Assembly: GCF_016919065.1 (NCBI RefSeq)
Contig: NZ_JAFFQA010000001.1
Location: 62,001 to 126,000, forward strand
DNA length: 64,000 nucleotides
Source: Desulfobulbus rhabdoformis
GTDB taxonomy: Bacteria > Desulfobacterota > Desulfobulbia > Desulfobulbales > Desulfobulbaceae
Direction of reading: 5' to 3'
Below, in pieces: positions 46,364-55,800 of the stretch; positions within the stretch are counted from its first letter, which is position 1; every line of letters starts with the position of its first letter. Made by a program: the position numbers and the translations under genes. A model generated the notes under the pieces. That model was given only the letters and a program-made list of their open reading frames with translations, was not told the origin of the DNA and did no database searches.

Positions 46364-46744
46364 CTATAGTTTTTCCATAAACTTGGCGGTATCAATCACA
46401 AAACGTTCATGCCGCCCACGGCCGATCTCACCCTTTTCATCGGTGGCAAGGACCTCAAAGACCAAGCGGCGCCGATCGACCTCAATAAGGGTTGACTCAC
46501 AGGTTACCTTCATTCCCACCGGGGTGGCTTTGGAGTGACTTACATCTATTTTAATACCGACCGTGCCATGCCCCTGGGGAAGGTAGGGAAGTACCGATTG
46601 CAGACAAGTCTTTTCCATCAGGGCCACCATGGCTGGCGTGGCATACACCTCCACCAATCCAGATCCGTATTTTGCGGCGGTATCATCAAGGGTGACAACC
46701 AGCTCCTGCTTGCCTTTCACTTCTGCGGGAATCTGTAACTCCAT
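46364..46744 (-). CDS. FlK-like hotdog thioesterase
   Basis: A 126-residue hotdog-fold protein resembling fluoroacetyl-CoA thioesterase FlK and its many uncharacterised relatives. Seen are KQELVVTLDDTAAKYGSG, YATPAMVALMEKTC, the TVGIKIDVSHSKATPVG block and GRGRHERFVID at the end. The start at 46744 has GGAGG upstream; the much longer open frame runs out of phase through the next gene and is not real. It probably hydrolyses a short acyl-CoA. It lies 103 bases downstream of the EF-hand protein gene. Confidence 0.87.
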   Translation of the reverse strand: MELQIPAEVKGKQELVVTLDDTAAKYGSGLVEVYATPAMVALMEKTCLQSVLPYLPQGHGTVGIKIDVSHSKATPVGMKVTCESTLIEVDRRRLVFEVLATDEKGEIGRGRHERFVIDTAKFMEKL

Positions 46745-46847
46745 GCTCTGGCCTCCTGAATCAAGGGGGATATTTGAGAACCTCGCTTCTTTCCTTGGCT
46801 TATACCGAGCGAGGGGTTCCACGTCAAGCATGGAGCCCGATGCAGAC

Positions 46848-47948
46848 CTAAGCAACCAGATCCAACTGCTGCATGCTCCCCACCCTGCCGTCTTCAAACA
46901 AAAAGATGCCGCTGGAGCGCACCTGCCCCTGGAGTGCATTATCCTCCGTATTTTTGATGCTAAATGCAGAATCAACATTCCCCAGATACAGCGCCCCAAT
47001 ATTTTTCTCCCCCAGAGCCAGCAGCTGGTCTTCTCCTGCCCCATTTTTGGTCCAGATGCGGAGTTTTTCATAAATAGAATCTGATTCGTCAATCCAGCCG
47101 TTGCCGTCCTCATCATACTTGGCCAAATCGCCGAACCCATTCCCGCTCTGCGCGCCAAAAAGTTCACTGCCATCATTAATCTGACCATCTTCGTTGGCAT
47201 CCAGAGCAAGAAAGCCTGAGCCTGAGGTGACAAAGGAAATTTGATCTTCGCTACCGTCGGCATCAATGTCAAAGCTGTATTTTTCCTGGGTCAACTGGGT
47301 TGCGTTGCCTCCGAAATTGACCACCAGCGGATCTTTGAGTTTTGCATCCCCCAATTGCAATAACTCCTCTTTGCCTGTTGTGAAGCTACGATTCATATTC
47401 ACTTCAATTCCGATTTGAATCTCCTTTCCATCGGCGGTCTGTATCACCCCTTGGGCAGTAAACTGCGTTGATTCCGACTCGTGGTAAATTTCCTGTTTCC
47501 GGTATTCAACGCCCCACCCTTGCCTTTGTGCTCCCGCCCGTGGCTCGGTTGAAACCTCAGAGGCCTTTGCCGCATGCATGGCTTTTTGTATCGCACCATG
47601 GTTGAACATACGAAATTTTCGTCCTGTGATTTTCTCAAAAAAAGAACGAAGAACCCGTATATTGAGATCATCGAGGAGTTCAGCATCCTCCAGAGACGCT
47701 CTCACCTCGGCTGACTCAGCAGTCACAGCGGTTGCGGCCTGTTGTCCGGCCTCGGAAAGAGATACCTTCGCTGCCTCATCCGCAGCCTCCAGAGCCTTTG
47801 CCTGCAGCTGATCCCCCTCGGCATCAACCTGCTCGCTTCGGCTCAGCGCCGTGCCCTGGCGCCACATGGTCAGGGATTCTTCTTTGTGATAATACTCAAC
47901 AGAGGTACGCGAACTGGTCAGTTCAATGGTAGAATTTGCGATCTTCAT
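46848..47948 (-). CDS. EF-hand-like calcium-binding protein of unknown function
   Basis: 366 residues from MKIANSTIEL, which follows GGAAGG. There is no signal peptide or membrane segment. The N-terminal half is Ala/Glu-rich and helical. The C-terminal half has several DxDxDG-type loops: DIDADGSED (227-235), DANEDGQINDGSELFG (250-265) and DEDGNGWIDESD (279-290), followed by a beta-rich end. The LFG...SGNGF...YDEDGNGWID layout is one I recall from uncharacterised proteins of marine and sulfate-reducing Proteobacteria. Role unknown; a link to the thioesterase gene downstream is only positional. Confidence 0.75.
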   Translation of the reverse strand: MKIANSTIELTSSRTSVEYYHKEESLTMWRQGTALSRSEQVDAEGDQLQAKALEAADEAAKVSLSEAGQQAATAVTAESAEVRASLEDAELLDDLNIRVLRSFFEKITGRKFRMFNHGAIQKAMHAAKASEVSTEPRAGAQRQGWGVEYRKQEIYHESESTQFTAQGVIQTADGKEIQIGIEVNMNRSFTTGKEELLQLGDAKLKDPLVVNFGGNATQLTQEKYSFDIDADGSEDQISFVTSGSGFLALDANEDGQINDGSELFGAQSGNGFGDLAKYDEDGNGWIDESDSIYEKLRIWTKNGAGEDQLLALGEKNIGALYLGNVDSAFSIKNTEDNALQGQVRSSGIFLFEDGRVGSMQQLDLVA

Positions 47949-48343
47949 GATAGTCCTTCCCTGGTTATCATTATCGGTGGCGGCCTGCAGAGGTGCACCT
48001 TCTTCCCTGAACAAACACCTCGACCGTATCGTCTTTTCGGTAGCGCGCCAGGAAACCTTTAGCACTAAATTATGGTATCTTGTGGAATACATGATTCTAT
48101 GCTACAGTGTGACCGAATTTTTGTGACACTTTTGCGGCCTACCGGGGAAAGCGGGGAGCAACAATAAATCGGTATTGTTCACAATCCTTTTGCCGACACC
48201 CGTAGATTCGCATGAAGGTCTCTTGAATACTTTTTGTAGAATCGAGCGGGAAAAATTTCGTCCCAAATCTGGTCCACAAGCAGATATTCACTTCCTTTCG
48301 TGTCGTACATGCCAGGATTCTTACTTTTGTTGAACATACAGCC
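47949..48343. promoter_or_regulatory. Divergent intergenic region
   Basis: 395 bp between the EF-hand gene (-) and the torD-like gene (+), so it must hold promoters for both. I see no clear -35/-10 pair, operator palindrome or riboswitch in it. Confidence 0.4.
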
Positions 48344-48946
48344 ATGGCCACCCATACCCCCCCTATCGATCAGGATGACGCTTCGGCGACTGAATCTGCA
48401 ACGCTCAGCTCCCTGTACTCATTTCTGTCCTTAACCATGCGCTATCCAGAGGCTGCCTTTTGTGGCGAGCCTCTTTTTGATGCGGTGGAGTCACTGCTTG
48501 CCTCGCTTGACAGGCCCGAAGATCTCGCCTCCTTTCAAAACTGGCGGGCACAGACCCCGGCCCCCCTTGATGACCTCCGGACCGAATACACCCGTCTGTT
48601 TATCACTGCAGCCAAACAAAAAACTTTGCCACTGTATGCCTCTGTTTATATTGATGGCGATGGGACCCTGCAGGGGAAAACAACGGAGCGAACCCGGGAT
48701 TTTTACAGAGAGCACGGCTATGATCTGGCAAATGATACCGAGCCCGCCGACCATATAAGTTTTGAACTCGATTTTTTGGCTGCACTGGCCGGTGAAGCCA
48801 AATTTGATGACGAGGATTTTTTCCTCCGTACTCTCTTCCGGCCATGGTTTGAACGATTTTTGAAACAATGGAATAAAGAAGCTCGACATCCCTTTTATGC
48901 GGTGTCGATACGGTTAATTGATTTTTTCACCAAGGAGGAACAGTAA
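48344..48946 (+). CDS. TorD/DmsD-family molybdoenzyme chaperone
   Basis: A 200-residue all-helical cytosolic chaperone that protects the Tat signal of a molybdoenzyme until its cofactor is inserted. The segment LRTEYTRLFITAAKQKTLPLYASVYID and the EPADHISFELDFLAAL block are family signatures (NLxxEYxxLF and E-P-x-DH). The stop directly abuts the start of the catalytic subunit gene, and the stretch before its stop (AAGGAGGA) is that gene's SD, so the two are coupled. Confidence 0.92.
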   Translation: MATHTPPIDQDDASATESATLSSLYSFLSLTMRYPEAAFCGEPLFDAVESLLASLDRPEDLASFQNWRAQTPAPLDDLRTEYTRLFITAAKQKTLPLYASVYIDGDGTLQGKTTERTRDFYREHGYDLANDTEPADHISFELDFLAALAGEAKFDDEDFFLRTLFRPWFERFLKQWNKEARHPFYAVSIRLIDFFTKEEQ

Positions 48947-51157
48947 ATGGCAATGAACCTTACCAGGCGGAATTTCCTCAAAGCCGCCTCTATTGCCGCT
49001 GCGTCCGTGCCGCTATCCAAAGTAGCGGCAAAAGCAGAATCAGGAGTTGTTAAAGCACCCCTGGTTGCACAGGGGAGTTTCAAAGACACCCAGACTGCGG
49101 TCGGTGGTGTCTGTGAGATGTGTTTCTGGCGTTGTCAGTTGGTCGGAAAAATCCGCGATGGCCGCCTGATAAAACTGGAGGGGAACCCCAAATCCATTGA
49201 CAACGGAGAGTCTATCTGTGCCCGTGGTAACGCCGGTGTCAAGCTGCTCTACGATCCGGACCGTCTCAAATATCCGTTAAAAAACGTCGGAAAACGTGGG
49301 GCTCCCAAATGGCAGCGTATCTCCTGGGAAGAAGCCCTGGATACCTGTGCCTCCAAACTCAAAGCAGTTCAGGAAAAATACGGTTCCAAAGGTATTGCCA
49401 TGTTCCCTCATGGCTCCACCGCCAGTTACCCGATGAACTTCTTTGAGCACACCGTGGGTACCCCCAACGTATCTGAGGCATCGTTCTTCCAGTGCCGCGG
49501 TATCCGCGATACCGCCTACCTTGCCACCATAGGTATGCCTCCCGGCGAGAACGTGGATATGCCGAACACCAAGGTCATGCTGCTGATTGGTGACCACTTT
49601 GGTGAGAATATCCATGTCTCCCATATGAAACGCTACCTCAAAGGTCTGGAAAACGGTGCCAAGCTGATCGTTGTTGATCCTCGTTACTCTGCCTCTGCCG
49701 CCAAATCCGACATCTGGATACAGATTAAGCCTGGTACGGATACGGCCTTTTTGCTTGCGATCATGAATTACCTGATCCAAAACGAGAAGTATAATGCCGA
49801 CTTTGTCGACGAGTACGGTGAAGGTTTTGATGAGATGGCTGAAGGGATTCAGGAATGGACCCTGGAGAAAGCTGCCAAAGTCTGTGACATTCAGGCCTCC
49901 CAGATCAAAGAGGTCGCAGAACTCCTGGCTGCAAACATGCCCAACGTTGCCATTCACCCCGGTCGCCATGTATCCTGGTACGGAAACGACTTCCAGCGTC
50001 AGCGCGCCCTTGCCTGCCTGACCGGTATTCTTGGTGCCTTTGGTGTGAAAGGTGGCTTTGTTCCCCCCAAAGGTCCCAAAGGACTGGCCAAGGTCAAATG
50101 GCCCAGTGGCGATGAGGAAGCGGAAGCCATCCACCACGAAGAGGATATCTACCCCTTCTCTCCTCCTGGCACCCCGACCGATCTGATCCGCAATGCGGCC
50201 ATCGAAGGTGAACCGTATCCGATCAAGGGCTGTGTTGTCTGGGGCCAGAATCCGATTCAGACCATTCCCAACCAACCGATGACCATTAAGATGCTGGAGC
50301 AGATGGATTTTGTCATGTGCGTTGATGTCATGCCCACCGACATCACTATGTACGCCGACATTCTCCTGCCCGACACCAGTTATCTGGAGCGGTACGACTA
50401 CATCAAAACCGGTACCCAGTGGAACTTCGCCGACGAGCAGCAGCAGTATATCGCTCCGCGTATGCCGCTGGTCGCCCCGGGCTTTGAGCGCAAGGAGTCG
50501 ATCTATATTACCAACGAGATCGCCAAGCGCATGGGCTATGGAGACAAAATTCCGGTTCAGACCCAGGAAGAGATGATCAACAAACGGCTGGCCCCCCTGA
50601 ACCTGTCTATTGAATCCATCAGAGCGGAAGATGGTATTCATCTGCAACCGGGTCAAGACCCGTACGGCGATCTCGAGTTGGATATTGTTTTCTCCAGTGA
50701 AGACCTTGAAGACTACGATTTTCCCGCTATCCCGACTTACATTCCGGTCGAGGAGCCGCCCGCGGGTTTCATGCGCCTGCTCTATGGTCGTTCACCGGTA
50801 CACACCTTCAACCGCACCATGAACAACGCCTGGCTGTTGGCTGAATGCGATTCCAATCCGGTCTGGGTCAACGACAAGTTGGCTGCCAAACTGGGACTCA
50901 AAGAGGGCGACACGGTCTCCTTTGTCAACCAGGATGGGGTAAAATCCCGTACCAATACTACGGTAAAAGTAACCCCGGGTATTCGTCAGGATTGCGTCTA
51001 CATGTACCACGGCTTTGGTACCATGAACAAAGAGATGACCCTGGGCCATGACAAGGGTGTTGACGACACCAGCCTGATTACCAAGCTGGCGGTTGATCCT
51101 GAAACCGGCGCCCACGGCATGCGCAACAACTTCGTCAAACTTATCAAAGTCAGCTGA
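48947..51157 (+). CDS. Tat-exported molybdopterin oxidoreductase, polysulfide/thiosulfate reductase-like catalytic subunit
   Basis: A 736-residue member of the DMSO reductase superfamily, closest in look to PsrA/PhsA. The Tat signal is at 1-30 (LTRRNFLKAA). The FS0 cluster is ligated by C56-x2-C59-x3-C63 and C91 (CEMCFWRC, ICARGNAG). The Mo ligand is probably C183 in SFFQCRGIR. The C-terminal dinucleotide-binding domain begins at about 620. It should act in the periplasm with the ferredoxin subunit encoded 58 bases downstream. The substrate (polysulfide, thiosulfate, tetrathionate or another oxyanion) cannot be fixed; the direction could be oxidative in a disproportionator. Confidence 0.9.
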   Translation: MAMNLTRRNFLKAASIAAASVPLSKVAAKAESGVVKAPLVAQGSFKDTQTAVGGVCEMCFWRCQLVGKIRDGRLIKLEGNPKSIDNGESICARGNAGVKLLYDPDRLKYPLKNVGKRGAPKWQRISWEEALDTCASKLKAVQEKYGSKGIAMFPHGSTASYPMNFFEHTVGTPNVSEASFFQCRGIRDTAYLATIGMPPGENVDMPNTKVMLLIGDHFGENIHVSHMKRYLKGLENGAKLIVVDPRYSASAAKSDIWIQIKPGTDTAFLLAIMNYLIQNEKYNADFVDEYGEGFDEMAEGIQEWTLEKAAKVCDIQASQIKEVAELLAANMPNVAIHPGRHVSWYGNDFQRQRALACLTGILGAFGVKGGFVPPKGPKGLAKVKWPSGDEEAEAIHHEEDIYPFSPPGTPTDLIRNAAIEGEPYPIKGCVVWGQNPIQTIPNQPMTIKMLEQMDFVMCVDVMPTDITMYADILLPDTSYLERYDYIKTGTQWNFADEQQQYIAPRMPLVAPGFERKESIYITNEIAKRMGYGDKIPVQTQEEMINKRLAPLNLSIESIRAEDGIHLQPGQDPYGDLELDIVFSSEDLEDYDFPAIPTYIPVEEPPAGFMRLLYGRSPVHTFNRTMNNAWLLAECDSNPVWVNDKLAAKLGLKEGDTVSFVNQDGVKSRTNTTVKVTPGIRQDCVYMYHGFGTMNKEMTLGHDKGVDDTSLITKLAVDPETGAHGMRNNFVKLIKVS

Positions 51158-51215
51158 TTGTGGGACCGATAGACCCGTTATCGAGCGATTCGTATATCTC
51201 TGAAGGAGAGTAGCT

Positions 51216-52016
51216 ATGCAATATGGCATGATCATCGATGTCGACAAGTGCGTGGGCTGCCACGCTTGCGTCATCGCCTGTAAAGCCGAGTGGGAGGTCC
51301 CCGCTCAGTACGACAGAAACTGGGTGTTCCGCCTTGGCCCCAGCCTTACCTCTTCGGGTATGGCGGCCACCTACTACCCAGGGCTCTGCAACCACTGCGA
51401 AAATCCCCCCTGTGTCCCGGTATGCCCGGCAGATCCGGTCGAGATGACCTTTAAGGACGCCAAAACCGGAAAAACCGTGACCATGGAAGTGGGTGCCACC
51501 TGGAAAGATCCCTTTAACGGGACCGTTCAGGTAGACCACGAGCGTTGTATTGGTTGTGGTGCCTGTCGCGACGCCTGCCCCTACAACGCCCGTTACGTTA
51601 ACGAGGATTTGGCCGACGACAACAGCCTGGGCAAAGTCGACAAGTGCACCTACTGTATGCCCCGCGTTGCCGAAGGGCTGGAACCTGCCTGCGTGCAGAC
51701 CTGCCTGGCTCGGGCGCGTATCTTTGGCGATCTGGACGATCCCAACTCGGAAGTCGCCCAGTACGTGAAAAAGGGTGCTGTGGGCCTCACCTCCAAAGCT
51801 GTCCAGATTGGCCCCAATGGAAGGTATTACGGCAGCAAAAAAGGCGACATGGAGCTGTTGATGCAAGCAGCCCCCCAGGAAATGCCCGAGGTGGCGCTAC
51901 GCCGCTCCGTACTCACCAAAATGTCCCTTGCAGCCAAAAAACAGGTTAAAGAGCTTGGCATGCTTGGTCTTGCAGGCGGTCTGTTAGTGAAATCGCTGCA
52001 GAAAGACGACGAATAA
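51216..52016 (+). CDS. Four-cluster ferredoxin subunit of molybdoenzyme (PsrB/PhsB/NrfC-like)
   Basis: A 266-residue electron-transfer subunit without its own signal, presumably exported with the catalytic subunit. Four [4Fe-4S] sites are seen: CVGCHACVIACK, CNHCENPPCVPVC, CIGCGACRDACPY and CTYCMPRVAEGLEPACVQTC in part. A hydrophobic stretch near the C-terminus (LGMLGLAGGLLVK) could anchor it weakly. The SD is GAAGGAGAG. No NrfD/PsrC membrane gene follows; a terminator does, so the operon is torD-A-B. Confidence 0.92.
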   Translation: MQYGMIIDVDKCVGCHACVIACKAEWEVPAQYDRNWVFRLGPSLTSSGMAATYYPGLCNHCENPPCVPVCPADPVEMTFKDAKTGKTVTMEVGATWKDPFNGTVQVDHERCIGCGACRDACPYNARYVNEDLADDNSLGKVDKCTYCMPRVAEGLEPACVQTCLARARIFGDLDDPNSEVAQYVKKGAVGLTSKAVQIGPNGRYYGSKKGDMELLMQAAPQEMPEVALRRSVLTKMSLAAKKQVKELGMLGLAGGLLVKSLQKDDE

Positions 52017-52042
52017 GTCACTGGCTTCTTCGTGTTGTCACA

Positions 52043-52080
52043 CCCCTGTCGCCCCTTTGGGCGGCGGGGGATTTTTTTTG
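52043..52080 (+). terminator. Intrinsic terminator after the molybdoenzyme operon
   Basis: A G/C-rich stem (GTCGCCC 52048-52054 with GGGCGGC 52059-52065, extended by CCCC/GGGG) is followed by T8 at 52072-52079. It lies 26 bases beyond the ferredoxin-subunit stop. Confidence 0.9.
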
Positions 52081-52191
52081 TCTTTTTCAGGGGTGATGCA
52101 CACCAGGGGTATGATTTTTTTAACAGCTGGATATAATAAGGGGACAAGCTCAACAAATCAGACACTTGTGTACTGATTCAAGGGAGAAAGC

Positions 52192-53790
52192 ATGTCCATT
52201 CGACGTAAAGTCTTTGTTATTATCCTGTTGCTCTTTGTGCTGTTGGGAGGTGCGAATTTTCTCATTCAGCGTCTGATAATCTTCCCCAGTTTTCTCGAAC
52301 TGGAATCCCGGGAGGCCAGCGAAAACCTGCAGCGTATTCGCTATGCCATCGAACGAGAGATCATCCACCTTGACCGCCTCTGCCGTGACTGGGCGATCTG
52401 GGATGACTCCTATGATTTTATACAAACCCGCTCTCAAGCCTACATCGAAAGCAACCTCGGCGACTCCACTCTGGAATCCGATCGCCTTAACCTGTTGCTC
52501 TTCTGTCGTCTGGACGGGAGCATTGTCTGGGGTTCGAGCCTGCAGGATGAACAACGGCTCCCCTTTCCCTTTTTCAAGACACAAAAGGTGAGCCTGGACC
52601 ATCCACTGTTCTCCTTCCTCAAAGAAGACAACCAACAAAGCAGCTCCGGTATTATTGATTCTCCCTTTGGCCCCCTGCTCTTCTCGACCCAGACCATTCT
52701 TCGCTCAAACAATATTGGCCCTGGAATCGGTTATCTGATCATGGCCCGCCTGCTCGATGCGTCTGCAGTGGAATCATTAAAGGAGCAAACCCGCATCCCT
52801 TTTCAGTTACGCTACCCACTAGAAGCCAACACCATACTCTGCGGCTCGATTGATAACGGTTTCCATCTGAACACTGAAAAGCTCAGTTTTATTGAGCTCA
52901 ACACCGGTAAATACATTCAGTCCTGCTTTGGTTACCCAGGCATCACCGGCAAGCCGGTCTTTGGGGTTGAATATCTCTTCCCCCGAGAAATCACCCGCAA
53001 AGGTATTGCCAGTATGGGCTATGCTGCAGCCCTGGTTATCGCGTTGGGAATTTGTATTATTGTTATCTTGAATCTGACCCTGCAAAAGGTGGTCATGCAG
53101 CCCCTCAAACGGCTGACAGACCATGCCCAATTGATCGAGCAGCAAAAAGACTTTTCCCGCCGTATTGCCATGCGTCGAACGGACGAGATTGGACTCCTGG
53201 CCCAAAGTATAGACACCATGGTCCAGACCATTGGTAAACAAACCAATGAACTGCAACTGGCTAATGAACAACTCATCATCCTCTCTGTCCAGGACGGGCT
53301 GACCTCTATTGCCAACCGGCGCATGTTCGATTCCTACCTCAGCAAAGAATGGCATCGAGCCATGCGAGAGCAGACCCCTCTCTCGCTCATTCTGCTTGAT
53401 GTGGATTTTTTCAAACACTACAACGATACCTACGGTCATCAGCAGGGGGACCGCTGCCTGATTGCCATAGCCGAAATCATGCAAAAACATATTCGCCGCC
53501 CTGCTGACCTTGCCGCCCGTTACGGTGGCGAAGAATTTGCTCTCATCTTACCCAACACCGAAAATAAGGGTGCCTGTAAGGTTGCAGAAGGCGTGCGTCA
53601 GGGTATCCAGGATTTACACATCGAACACCGTACCTCTGATGTATCTGCCCACGTTTCCGTAAGCCTGGGGGTGAGCACGATCATTCCCCAGGTTACTGAG
53701 CACAACCAGAGCATGCATGATTTTATCGAACTGGCAGATCAACACCTCTACCAGGCAAAACAAAGTGGCCGAAATTGCGTCCATTCCTAG
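52192..53790 (+). CDS. Membrane diguanylate cyclase with CHASE4 and HAMP domains
   Basis: 532 residues. The first transmembrane helix is about 7-27. The periplasmic part carries a CHASE4-like block (LDRLCRDWAIWDDSYDFI). The second helix is about 275-297, followed by HAMP (about 298-350) and GGDEF with GGEEF. The I-site RPAD stands five residues before GGEEF, so product inhibition is expected. SD is AAGGGAGAAAG. It is presumably a sensor that makes c-di-GMP in response to an extracellular signal. It is single, between two terminated units. Confidence 0.92.
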   Translation: MSIRRKVFVIILLLFVLLGGANFLIQRLIIFPSFLELESREASENLQRIRYAIEREIIHLDRLCRDWAIWDDSYDFIQTRSQAYIESNLGDSTLESDRLNLLLFCRLDGSIVWGSSLQDEQRLPFPFFKTQKVSLDHPLFSFLKEDNQQSSSGIIDSPFGPLLFSTQTILRSNNIGPGIGYLIMARLLDASAVESLKEQTRIPFQLRYPLEANTILCGSIDNGFHLNTEKLSFIELNTGKYIQSCFGYPGITGKPVFGVEYLFPREITRKGIASMGYAAALVIALGICIIVILNLTLQKVVMQPLKRLTDHAQLIEQQKDFSRRIAMRRTDEIGLLAQSIDTMVQTIGKQTNELQLANEQLIILSVQDGLTSIANRRMFDSYLSKEWHRAMREQTPLSLILLDVDFFKHYNDTYGHQQGDRCLIAIAEIMQKHIRRPADLAARYGGEEFALILPNTENKGACKVAEGVRQGIQDLHIEHRTSDVSAHVSVSLGVSTIIPQVTEHNQSMHDFIELADQHLYQAKQSGRNCVHS

Positions 53791-53920
53791 ACATGGCAGC
53801 TGACAAAAAAGACTCCTCACCACTTCTAACCAGTTGATTACATTGCGTGAAAAACAAAGCCTTTTAACGTTTTCTTATAAAACCCCTTGAGTTCCAGAGC
53901 GCTTTGGCCGAAAAAGATGT

Positions 53921-54940
53921 ATGAACAATCGATCCACATGGCCTGCTTCCACCAAGCCCGCCACCTCCTCTTCTCCGGAGCAACAGACCCAGTCCGTATT
54001 TACGGTTGAGGACTCCTTCTCCCGCTCTCGCACACCTGCCCGTCCCCTGCACTGGTCAATCGCCTGGTCAGATCTGATGATGACCATGTTCATTCTCTTT
54101 CTCACCCTCTTTGTGCACTTGAAATCCCAGGAAAATGCCACCGCCTATGGAGTGCCAAATCGCATCGCCGATGAGAATATTCCGGTACAGGTCAGTGATA
54201 TCGAAAACAGCCTGGTCTTTCATCCCATATCGCAGGATGTGAGTATGAAAATATCAAAAAACGCCCAGGAAATTCTTGCTCCCCCTCAGGAGCAATCCGG
54301 CTCGGATATTCTGGTTCGTCATCAAACGGCCCAGGTGCCTCCCCCAATGGTTGAACCTGCCCAACTTGAGCCCCCAGCATCTCCACCACCAACACCAACA
54401 CTACCCGTGGAAGAGCCACAAATACAACCTGCCAAGGAAGTGATCACCAAGATTTATGATCTCTCCAATCTGGCACTTGCCGATGAAAAACTTCAAAGGC
54501 TGGCCACGGTCGAACTTATCCCCGATAAGACCATGCGTATCATCCTCACCGGTGACCTGCTTTTTGCGACCGGCGAAGACGAACTCTCAGAAAATGCACT
54601 GGCCTCATTAAAGATCCTCTCGCAGATTATTAATAAGTCCCCCTATATGATTAACGTCATTGGTCATACTGATGACCAGCCCGTAAAAACCGCCCGCTTC
54701 CCCTCCAACTGGGAACTTTCCCTTGCCCGAGCCAGTCAGGTTGCCCGTTTTCTCATCGACTCGACCGACCTGCCGCCCACACAGTTTCGCGTAACCGGTT
54801 ACAGCCTGTACCGCCCGCTGGTTCCCAATACCAGTGAATCAAACCGTGCCCGTAACCGCAGGGTTGAGATTGTTCTCTCCAAAGAGTTGCCCAGCGTGGC
54901 GGCCAACACGCTCGAAACGGTCGCAGGAGTCAGCCAATGA
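53921..54940 (+). CDS. MotB/OmpA-like stator subunit
   Basis: 339 residues. One transmembrane helix (about 47-66) contains the proton/sodium-channel Asp51 in the MotB-like WSDLMMTMFILF context. A Pro-rich periplasmic linker (about 135-170) follows, then an OmpA/MotB peptidoglycan-binding domain (about 205-325: HTDDQPVKTARFPSNWELS, SLARASQVARFL). MotB-type proteins anchor the stator to the wall and couple ion flow to torque. Its stop overlaps the motA-like start by 4 bases. The B-before-A order is unlike the usual motA-motB. No flagellar genes are nearby, so a non-flagellar stator is possible. Confidence 0.85.
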   Translation: MNNRSTWPASTKPATSSSPEQQTQSVFTVEDSFSRSRTPARPLHWSIAWSDLMMTMFILFLTLFVHLKSQENATAYGVPNRIADENIPVQVSDIENSLVFHPISQDVSMKISKNAQEILAPPQEQSGSDILVRHQTAQVPPPMVEPAQLEPPASPPPTPTLPVEEPQIQPAKEVITKIYDLSNLALADEKLQRLATVELIPDKTMRIILTGDLLFATGEDELSENALASLKILSQIINKSPYMINVIGHTDDQPVKTARFPSNWELSLARASQVARFLIDSTDLPPTQFRVTGYSLYRPLVPNTSESNRARNRRVEIVLSKELPSVAANTLETVAGVSQ

Positions 54941-55800
54941 AACGTCTCAATATCATTGGCCTGCTTCTCTGTAGCCTGATTTTTTTGGGAGGTTTTCTCC
55001 TCAAGGGAAAGTTGCCCCTCTACTTTAATATAGCCAGCCTGATGATCGTCGTGGGAGGGACGGCAACGGCTGCGGTTTTAAGCTTTCAACTCGCCCGCCT
55101 GCGCATCGTTTTCAAGGTGATTCGCTCTTCCTACGGCCGCCGCCTGAAATCAGAGGCCGAGATCGTTGACATTTTAATCAACCTGGCCATCAAGTCACGA
55201 ATGGAAGGCATCCTCTCCCTGCAGGAGGACGAAAACGAAACCTCTGTACTTTTTCTCCGCCGAGGCCTGGGCTGCCTGGTTGACAACTACTCCCCCCAAC
55301 AGATACGCGATATCCTCAATACAGAGATGTATTTTTTTAAACTGCGGCGTGAAGATTCAGAACGGGTGTTGCGGACCACAGCCGATTTCAGCCCCGCCTT
55401 TGGCATCGTGGGCTCGGTGGCCGGGCTCATCCCCATGCTGGCGGGCATCGATGACACCGGTATCATCCTCAAGACCGTGCCTCTGGCCCTGACCTCCATT
55501 CTCTACGGGCTCATCCTGGCCAACTTCTTTTTTACTCCTCTGGCGGCAAATCTTCGAGAACGCACGAACCAGGAGCTTTTGTTGCAAAAAATCATTATGG
55601 AGGGAATTATCGCCATCCAAAGCGAGTTAAACCCCACGGTTTTGCGCACCAAGCTTCTATCCTTCCTCACCCCGGCTGATCGCAAAGATGATCTTGTGCC
55701 CCTCTCCCATATTCAAAAAAGATTTCATATTTCTGATGTTGAGATCTCTCAGAACTCTCAGCATGAGCCCCACGGCTCCTTCGGCCCCGGGGGCAACTGA
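54937..55800 (+). CDS. MotA/TolQ-like stator subunit
   Basis: A 287-residue inner-membrane protein with four helices: two near the N-terminus (about 5-20, 30-50) and two at about 150-170 and 185-205. The cytoplasmic loop is between the pairs, as in MotA. Conserved features are LYFNIASLMIVVGGT near the N-terminus and the ADFSPAFGIVGSVAGLIPML block, the MotA hallmark. It pairs with the overlapping upstream MotB-like subunit. The C-terminus is short and ends in a His/Gly-rich tail. Confidence 0.88.
   Translation: MKRLNIIGLLLCSLIFLGGFLLKGKLPLYFNIASLMIVVGGTATAAVLSFQLARLRIVFKVIRSSYGRRLKSEAEIVDILINLAIKSRMEGILSLQEDENETSVLFLRRGLGCLVDNYSPQQIRDILNTEMYFFKLRREDSERVLRTTADFSPAFGIVGSVAGLIPMLAGIDDTGIILKTVPLALTSILYGLILANFFFTPLAANLRERTNQELLLQKIIMEGIIAIQSELNPTVLRTKLLSFLTPADRKDDLVPLSHIQKRFHISDVEISQNSQHEPHGSFGPGGN

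Noticed and set aside
46745..47272. Upstream extension of the thioesterase frame
   Set aside because: It overlaps the EF-hand gene in another frame, its translation is Trp/Met/Arg-rich noise, and a good SD precedes the ATG at 46744.
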